This document shows positions 13,821 to 18,108 of a DNA stretch of 18,108 bases, piece after piece. The position numbers were made by a program, and so were the translations under genes. Source of the DNA: Candidatus Hecatellales archaeon (GTDB lineage: Archaea; Thermoproteota; Bathyarchaeia; Hecatellales; Hecatellaceae). The DNA lies in contig QMYD01000003.1 in NCBI GenBank assembly GCA_003662485.1, positions 1-18,108 of the forward strand, written 5' to 3'. The first letter of the stretch is position 1. Each line of letters starts with the position of its first letter. The notes under the pieces were generated by a model. The model searched no databases. It was not told the DNA's origin and worked only from the letters and a program-made list of their open reading frames with translations.

Positions 13821-13998
13821 TCAAAAAGGTTTTCTCGGAATAAAAGGGGAGAATCCGGTTTTCCTGTTTAAGGTGAGCTTTACGGCTTTCTGGGCGATAC
13901 GGCTGAAGATATTTCGCAGATTGGAATGCGCTTGGAAGCTCCTTCTCCCAGGCTAGGTAGCCTTAGATTAGGGCTTTAATGCTCTCAACCTCAACGAT

Positions 13999-14029
13999 GG
14001 TTATAACCCTTATATCCATGGTATAAGGG
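13999..14029. repeat. Overlapping palindromes upstream of the 125-residue protein gene
   Basis: GGTTATAACC (13999-14008) is a perfect 10-bp palindrome. It overlaps an inverted repeat with 8-bp arms, CCCTTATA (14007-14014) and TATAAGGG (14022-14029), around TCCATGG. They sit 24-54 bp upstream of a TATA element and about 75-105 bp before the start codon, which fits an upstream regulatory site more than a terminator. Confidence 0.6.
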
Positions 14030-14052
14030 GTGCCAGCCAAACAGCCATACCG

Positions 14053-14059
14053 TATAAAG
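14053..14059 (+). promoter_or_regulatory. TATA promoter for the 125-residue protein
   Basis: TATAAAG (in CGTATAAAGCTTTAAAGG) lies about 45-50 nt upstream of the TTG at 14104, giving a predicted leader of about 20 nt. Confidence 0.5.
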
Positions 14060-14103
14060 CTTTAAAGGGCTTAGCACTAAATTTTCGAATTGGCTGGGCT
14101 GGG

Positions 14104-14481
14104 TTGGCTGAGAAGTACGTGAGGGCTGTTCAGAAGGTTTTGAACAGGGGCCTCGTATACTTTAAGTTGGATGACTCCTTCTACCGGGTGAAGGCTATTA
14201 GAATTGAGGGCTCCAACGCTAGGTTTGACTGTGAAAGCCTCCAGAATGGGGAGGAGTATGAAGTAAGCTTTAAGATTGAGGAGGAACTCATGGCCGACCT
14301 CCTCAGGTTCGGCTTGGAGGATAAGCCTAACAGCGTTTTCATCATTTCGGAGGATGTGGAAAAACCTGTTTGGTTTGAAACCTCCCTCACCGAGCTGATT
14401 GAGGGGTTAAGGAGGCAGGGGGTAAAACGGGACCTTAGGAGGGAGCTGGCGGCCTACGAAGACCTAGAGGAAGAAGCCTAA
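14104..14481 (+). CDS. Conserved-looking cytoplasmic protein of unknown function
   Basis: A 125-residue soluble protein I do not recognise. The N-terminal half looks like a small beta-rich domain (GLVYFKLDDSFYRVKAIRI, ARFDCESLQNGEEYEVSFKI), reminiscent of a barrel or ligand-binding fold. The C-terminal third is a charged helix ending in an acidic tail (EDLEEEA). There is no signal, membrane segment or metal-binding pattern. The start is TTG; GTG at codon 6 is an alternative. Codon usage resembles the neighbours. It is a single-gene unit with its own TATA element and upstream palindromes, and it ends 9 bp from the convergent DUF763 gene. No function is proposed. Confidence 0.7.
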   Translation: MAEKYVRAVQKVLNRGLVYFKLDDSFYRVKAIRIEGSNARFDCESLQNGEEYEVSFKIEEELMADLLRFGLEDKPNSVFIISEDVEKPVWFETSLTELIEGLRRQGVKRDLRRELAAYEDLEEEA

Positions 14482-14490
14482 CTCTCCCCT

Positions 14491-15597
14491 TCAGGCTTCT
14501 GGAATAAGCTTCCTAAGCCTCTTTAGGGCTTCCAGCTTCTCTTTTTCTCCCAGTTCAGCTGCTTCCACCGCCTGTTTCAAGTATTCGGCAGCCCTCTCCA
14601 TGGCTCTACGCTTAACGGGGAAGGGTACGCCATCCTTGCCTCCGAAGGCGAAGCTGAACTTTACAGGATCCTTCCAGCTCACCCTCGAGCCATAAATGAG
14701 TTCGGATACGAGGGCTAAGCCCCTAACCGTTGAGGGGCCTAAACCCTTAACTGCTAAGAGTTCCTCAAAGTTTCTTGGTTTAAACTCGTAGGCTCGTTTT
14801 AGGGCTTCCCAGTTCACCCTAACTGGGACAACTGTGTAGCTTTGGGCTTCGGAGCCTGAAATCCAGCGGGCGAGGGTAGGCTGGTTTGGAAGGCTTGAAG
14901 CCACATAGGGCATAACGGTTTTGAAGGGGTTGTCAGCCACTAGGTCCACGCAGGTTTTCCTGGCTTCCCCGCTCTCCTTCGCCGTCATGTCTAGAACCCT
15001 CCTATGGGTTTTGTCGCCTATGATGCCTGTGTGAGGCTCCTCCACAAAGCTTTTCAGGTTTTCGCTGAGCCAGTGGTATCGTCGAGCTGCTTTGGCTTCG
15101 GGGTTTAAGCCCTGCTGAACTACAGCCCAGCCTCCATCCTCAGCTAGGAAGAGGGCGTGGTGGTATAGTTGGTATCCGGCTTGGATGGCTACGCTGTCCA
15201 CCTTGGCTGTAAGCCTACTAGCATACTTAAGCCTCTCAATCCTCCACGTGGACAAGCCTAGTTTTTCGCCTAGGGTTTCCACCTCTTCAAGGGTTCGCTT
15301 GGAGGCTTCACCCTTCCCCCCAGCCATTTTTAAGCCTAAATCCTCAAGGTTGAAGACTTCCCTTAGAACTCCGCAGGTAACCGTGGTGGAGCCGCTTGAA
15401 TCCCAGTCGAAGCCTAAAACGTTGGATAGGGCTTGGAAGAATAGGGGGTCTGAAAGCCTCCTCAAAACCTCTCCAGGCCCGAACTCGTCCACCATGATGT
15501 GGAGGATTCCCCGGCCCAGCTTGACCATGCGCTCAAATAGCCATCTCGGGGTTTCACCATGGTGGAGGCGGAGCTCCATGAGGCCTGTACGCTTCAA
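14491..15597 (-). CDS. DUF763 family protein with helix-hairpin-helix motif
   Basis: A 368-residue DUF763 (PF05559) protein, a family of unknown biochemical function found mainly in archaea and thermophilic bacteria. The N-terminus KRTGLMELRLHHG, then TPRWLFERMVKLGRGI (16-31), is the family signature. DWDSSGSTTVTCGVLRE (64-80), QGLNPEAKAARRYHW (162-176) and EPHTGI (187-192) carry conserved polar residues that could form an active site. FEELLAVKGLGPSTVRGLALV (277-297) is a helix-hairpin-helix, implying DNA or structured-RNA binding. The start is TTG, preferred because the conserved MKRTG begins there. It lies 41 bp downstream of the Trm14-like gene on the same strand, so the two are probably co-transcribed. 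A nucleic-acid role is inferred. Confidence 0.88.
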   Translation of the reverse strand: MKRTGLMELRLHHGETPRWLFERMVKLGRGILHIMVDEFGPGEVLRRLSDPLFFQALSNVLGFDWDSSGSTTVTCGVLREVFNLEDLGLKMAGGKGEASKRTLEEVETLGEKLGLSTWRIERLKYASRLTAKVDSVAIQAGYQLYHHALFLAEDGGWAVVQQGLNPEAKAARRYHWLSENLKSFVEEPHTGIIGDKTHRRVLDMTAKESGEARKTCVDLVADNPFKTVMPYVASSLPNQPTLARWISGSEAQSYTVVPVRVNWEALKRAYEFKPRNFEELLAVKGLGPSTVRGLALVSELIYGSRVSWKDPVKFSFAFGGKDGVPFPVKRRAMERAAEYLKQAVEAAELGEKEKLEALKRLRKLIPEA

Positions 15598-15638
15598 ACC
15601 GTAATAGATTGGGAGGGCAATGGATATTTTCCTTTCCC

Positions 15639-16676
15639 TCAGCTCGGCCTCAACAGCATAATCCAGCTTTCAAGCCCACCATACAGGATTTTCCTAGCCC
15701 CAGTAATCCTGTATCCGGCTTCGAGGGCTGAGGCTTCGAGGAGGCTTCGCTGGGCTGTTAGGAGGCAGACCACGCCCTGGCTTTGAAGCGAGTGTAGCGA
15801 CTGGAGGAATTCGCCGTAGAGCTTTGGGAGGGCCTTAACCCTACCGCTTCTAATGCCGAAGGGGAGGTTTGAAACAACCCTATCTGGAATCCAGCCTTCT
15901 GGAAGGTATTTCTCAAGCCTTCTCGCATCGCCAACAAGGAATTTAACCTTTCCTGAAACTCCTGCGGAGGCTGCATTCCTCCAAGCTCCCTCCACGCTTT
16001 TAGGGTTAATGTCAACTCCTATGGGGTCTAGGTTTTCCCAGGCTTGGGCAGCTTCGATAATGATGGTTCCTCCGCCGCAGAAGGCGTCTAGGAGTTTTTC
16101 CCCCTCCCTAAGTCCAGCCAGCCTCAGCATTCCATAGGCAATCACGGGGTTTAGGGCTGAGGGGTGCTGGTAGACCCGCTGATACCTCACATGGAGGGGT
16201 TTCCTCGTAAGCTGGATTCCGAGGAAGCCAAGGCTTCGAGCTACATCCATCCTAACGATGGTTTCAGGGTTTTCCAGGTCTACCTTAACGCCATACTTGT
16301 CAACGACAGCTTGGCCTGCAACCCTCTGCACATCCATGCTTGTGTAGTTGTGGCTTCCAATTCTTTCGCAGGTTATTCTGAAGGTTGAGGCAAGCGGAAT
16401 GGAGGCTTCATATACTTCCCTGTAAATGGTGTTTAAGCCTTCAGCCGACTCCTCAACGGGGAAAACCTTCAGAAGCCTGATGATGTGCTCAACACTTCTG
16501 AGCTTGAAGGCTTCAGCCAGCTGCTCCCCGGGAATTTCGATGAGTAGCCTCCCACCCACGTGTGAGGGCTTAACCTCAGCCCTAAGAATCCTAAGCTTTT
16601 CTTCAGCCTCTTTTAGGGCTAGGTCTTCCAAGCCTGGAATGGTGGTGAGGAGGAGTAGGCAGCTTGAAGATTCCAC
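15639..16676 (-). CDS. trm14: THUMP-domain tRNA (guanine-N2)-methyltransferase, Trm14/TrmN-like
   Basis: A 345-residue SAM-dependent RNA methyltransferase. Residues about 50-160 form the N-terminal ferredoxin-like/THUMP region that binds tRNA. KLLDAFCGGGTIIIEAA (194-210) is SAM motif I, VDINPKSVEGAWRNA (221-235) motif II, Asp250 in LVGDARR motif III, and SNLPFG (269-274) the NPPY-type catalytic motif that positions the amino nitrogen of guanine. This arrangement and length match archaeal Trm14 (m2G at tRNA position 6); the related TrmG10 enzymes are a possible alternative. The start is GTG with GGGGGAAG upstream. It is preceded on the same strand by the SPL-family gene and followed by DUF763, with a TATA element of its own. 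Confidence 0.88.
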   Translation of the reverse strand: MESSSCLLLLTTIPGLEDLALKEAEEKLRILRAEVKPSHVGGRLLIEIPGEQLAEAFKLRSVEHIIRLLKVFPVEESAEGLNTIYREVYEASIPLASTFRITCERIGSHNYTSMDVQRVAGQAVVDKYGVKVDLENPETIVRMDVARSLGFLGIQLTRKPLHVRYQRVYQHPSALNPVIAYGMLRLAGLREGEKLLDAFCGGGTIIIEAAQAWENLDPIGVDINPKSVEGAWRNAASAGVSGKVKFLVGDARRLEKYLPEGWIPDRVVSNLPFGIRSGRVKALPKLYGEFLQSLHSLQSQGVVCLLTAQRSLLEASALEAGYRITGARKILYGGLESWIMLLRPS

Positions 16677-16725
16677 CCTTCCCCCACGGGGTTGGGGTTA
16701 GGGCTTCAGCCGTAAAAACCTTATC

Positions 16726-16736
16726 CATTATAAGTG
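16726..16736 (-). promoter_or_regulatory. TATA promoter of the Trm14-like gene
   Basis: CACTTATAATG on the minus strand lies about 50-60 nt upstream of the GTG at 16676, giving a leader of about 30 nt containing the GGGGGAAG site. It falls just after, and close to, the end of the SPL-family gene. Confidence 0.5.
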
Positions 16737-16745
16737 TAGAGCGGT

Positions 16746-17663
16746 TTAGGGGATGCAGTTGCAGAGGGGGGAGGGTTTTAGGGCTTCATGAATGCTGGGG
16801 AGCTCCTTGCAGATTCCAACTTCCAAACCTTGGAGTTTTGAAAGCATTAGCTGGTACATTTCTATTCTCGTTTTCTCCGGAGGTCTGAAGCGTCCATCCG
16901 GGGTTCTTTCGGAAACATACTGGAAAACGGCTTTACTCCGCTGGCTGAAGGCTTTAACGCTTGGGTATAGGCGTAGGCATCCAAGCGTAACCCTTTCAGG
17001 TTTAAGCTCAGCTATTTCTTCGGCTAGGCGGCTGTAGGCTTTCCTCCAACCCTCCACCGGGATCATGGGGTCAACCCTTATGCGCAGCCTGTAGCCTGCC
17101 CTAACGCATTTTCTAGCTGCTTCAAGCCTCTTGCCTGGTGGGGGTGCATCAGGCTCGTAGAGCCTGGAAACCTCTGGAGGGTTTAGGGAGAAGCTTATAA
17201 TGGTCTGCCCATTGTGGGGTAGCTTCAGCAGCCCGTCAACTCTATCCGACTTGGTGAGGAGGAGGAGTTTGTGGCGGCTCTGCCTCCCAAAGAGGGGGAT
17301 TAAAAGCTTCATCACCACATCGGTTATGGCAAGGGAGTCGCAGAGTTCACCCGTGTTGAGCAGTCTAGTTTCGCCTGGGTAGGCCAGCCATCGGGAGACC
17401 TCCCTCAACATGTCTTTTAGATTGGAGAAAACGATGGGGTCTGTTTCCCCTTTGAAGGTTCCCTGAAGGTAGCAGTAGGAGCAGTGGTAGGGGCAGCCGT
17501 TAGCCCAAGCCAGCATCCAGAAGCTTGGACATAGAAGCTTGCCGCTATGCTCCCTGAAAAGCCTAATGAATGGGGAAACCCTCCTACGCTTGGCGATGGA
17601 GGCTGGAAGGCTTAAACTTTCAGCTCTAAGCAGGTTTTCTCCGGGAAATAGCGGTTTTTCCAT
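16746..17663 (-). CDS. Radical SAM protein of the spore photoproduct lyase-like (SplB/COG1533) family
   Basis: A 305-residue radical SAM enzyme. NGCPYHCSYCYLQG (56-68) holds the CX3CX2C cluster ligands Cys57, Cys61 and Cys64. LLNTGELCDSLA (101-112) carries the GE motif that contacts SAM, followed by the barrel strands LLLLTKSD (133-140), TIISFSLNPPEV (154-165) and RIRVDPMIPVEGW (194-206), all as in SPL-family proteins. Additional cysteines at 285, 301 and 303 (ending LCNCIP) could bind a second metal centre or take part in catalysis. Archaeal members are not shown to repair spore photoproduct, so the substrate is open. The start is ATG with a BRE/TATA element about 26 nt upstream, suggesting a nearly leaderless mRNA. 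It lies 57 bp from the EF-2 gene and 69 bp before the Trm14-like gene. Confidence 0.88.
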   Translation of the reverse strand: MEKPLFPGENLLRAESLSLPASIAKRRRVSPFIRLFREHSGKLLCPSFWMLAWANGCPYHCSYCYLQGTFKGETDPIVFSNLKDMLREVSRWLAYPGETRLLNTGELCDSLAITDVVMKLLIPLFGRQSRHKLLLLTKSDRVDGLLKLPHNGQTIISFSLNPPEVSRLYEPDAPPPGKRLEAARKCVRAGYRLRIRVDPMIPVEGWRKAYSRLAEEIAELKPERVTLGCLRLYPSVKAFSQRSKAVFQYVSERTPDGRFRPPEKTRIEMYQLMLSKLQGLEVGICKELPSIHEALKPSPLCNCIP

Positions 17664-17682
17664 GAGGGGACCTTATGTTTAA

Positions 17683-17697
17683 GGTTTTTAAGCTTTG
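17683..17697 (-). promoter_or_regulatory. BRE/TATA promoter of the SPL-family gene
   Basis: CAAAGCTTAAAAACC on the minus strand, nearly the same as the hisS promoter CAAAGTTAAAACC, is placed about 20-34 nt upstream of the ATG at 17663. Confidence 0.55.
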
Positions 17698-17720
17698 TTT
17701 AAGCCTCTGATTTGGAAGGG

Positions 17721-18108
17721 TTAGGCTTCTACGAAGTCCTTTATGGTTGGAGGTTCGGGGGATAACCCCTTCCGCTTCCTTATTTCACGGATGAGTTGGC
17801 CTACCATGGAGGAGGGGACAAACTCCCATTTGAGGAATTCCGTTCCCCAGAAGGCCTTCCCAGCGGTGGCGCTACGCATAGCCTCGGAGAGGTCGAAGGT
17901 TTCAGCGGTAGGCAGCTCACCAGTAATGTACATGAGGTATTCCTTCTGCTCCATGGAAACCACTTTCCCCCTCCTCCCAACAATAATCTTGGTGACATTT
18001 CCAACCTGGTCTGCTGGAACCTTCACCGTAACCTTTAGGATAGGTTCGAGTAGCGCTGGCTCAGCTGAGAGGAAGCTAGCGTAGAAGGTTCGCCTAGTGG
18101 CTGGCATA
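17721..18108 (-). CDS. fusA: Translation elongation factor EF-2, C-terminal part, cut by the window edge
   Basis: The last 128 or so residues of archaeal EF-2, the GTPase that moves tRNAs and mRNA through the ribosome. Visible are the domain IV end (PATRRTFYASFLSAEPALLEPI) and the domain V elements VKVPADQVGNVTKIIVGRRGKV, GELPTAETFDLSEAMRSATAGKAFWGTEF and the typical C-terminus IRKRKGLSPEPP. EF-2 is usually about 730 residues, so roughly 600 lie beyond the window and the Met at 18107 is internal. The cut falls a few residues after where the diphthamide-loop histidine (HxGxGQ-xx-P-x-x-R) is expected, so its presence cannot be judged. It is followed by the SPL-family gene on the same strand. 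Confidence 0.95.
   Translation of the reverse strand, partial: MPATRRTFYASFLSAEPALLEPILKVTVKVPADQVGNVTKIIVGRRGKVVSMEQKEYLMYITGELPTAETFDLSEAMRSATAGKAFWGTEFLKWEFVPSSMVGQLIREIRKRKGLSPEPPTIKDFVEA

Larger units (their letters stand above)
13821..14103. other. Non-coding interval of 283 bp
   Basis: I see no convincing gene. Just after the tRNA there is only a weak T4 stretch. The middle has no evident structure. The right part holds overlapping palindromes (13999-14029) and a TATA element (14053-14059) for the gene at 14104. A minus-strand micro-ORF of 18 codons (13963-14019) is discussed as a finding but is not supported enough to call a gene. Confidence 0.6.

Noticed and set aside
13729..13956. 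Open frame running through the tRNA gene
   Set aside because: It is produced by the tRNA sequence and has no protein-like features; the cloverleaf is unambiguous.
13821..14103. C/D box small RNA in the non-coding interval
   Set aside because: No RTGATGA box is found here, so a paired C/D set cannot be built.
17721..18107. Complete 128-residue protein starting at the Met at 18107
   Set aside because: The sequence is the conserved EF-2 C-terminus, so this Met is internal and the gene is cut by the window.
1..18108. CRISPR array, insertion sequence, integrase or prophage remains
   Set aside because: No spaced direct repeats, transposase or recombinase genes, or terminal repeats were seen; gene content is chromosomal.

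Overview
The window looks archaeal. It encodes the C-terminus of an archaeal-type EF-2, an EndA-type tRNA-splicing endonuclease subunit, an HTH-phosphoribosyltransferase regulator, a THUMP tRNA methyltransferase and a DUF763 protein. It also has a tRNA-Arg gene without an encoded CCA, and promoters of the BRE/TATA type, several placed so that transcripts would be nearly leaderless. About half of the proteins start with TTG. Gene content and style fit a (probably thermophilic) TACK/Thermoproteota lineage such as Bathyarchaeia, but the exact lineage is an inference.

Bases 1-8919 form a cell-envelope locus. Two paralogous secreted proteins bound it: a 533-residue membrane-anchored form (28-1629) and a Cys-rich protein of about 1074 residues with a signal peptide (5053-8277), the best candidate for a surface-layer subunit. 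Between them lie a GT4 glycosyltransferase (1737-2873), an anchored caspase-fold protein with a visible His/Cys pair (2870-3631), a GT2 glycosyltransferase (3628-4440) and a small anchored exported protein (4478-4969). The last three follow the large surface gene on the minus strand, probably as one transcription unit with a partial terminator after the surface gene. Divergent from the surface gene is a small single-pass membrane protein (8464-8919), followed by a UPF0104/LPG-synthase-type membrane flippase-like protein (8937-9947). Together these suggest export, glycosylation and perhaps proteolytic processing of a surface layer.

Bases 10019-13820 are housekeeping: hisS, an EndA-family tRNA-splicing endonuclease subunit lacking the catalytic His, mtnA, a GfcR/PyrE-like regulator and tRNA-Arg(UCG). 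Bases 13821-14103 are non-coding and contain stacked palindromes and a promoter. Bases 14104-18108 hold an unrecognised 125-residue protein, DUF763, a Trm14-like methyltransferase, an SPL-family radical SAM protein and the 3' end of the EF-2 gene, which runs off the right edge.

The points most worth a second look are the paired surface proteins with a clean domain insertion and an EF-hand-like insertion, the anchored caspase-like protein, the His-less EndA, a perfect palindrome over the hisS start codon, and strong over-representation of AAGCCT/AGGCTT across the window.
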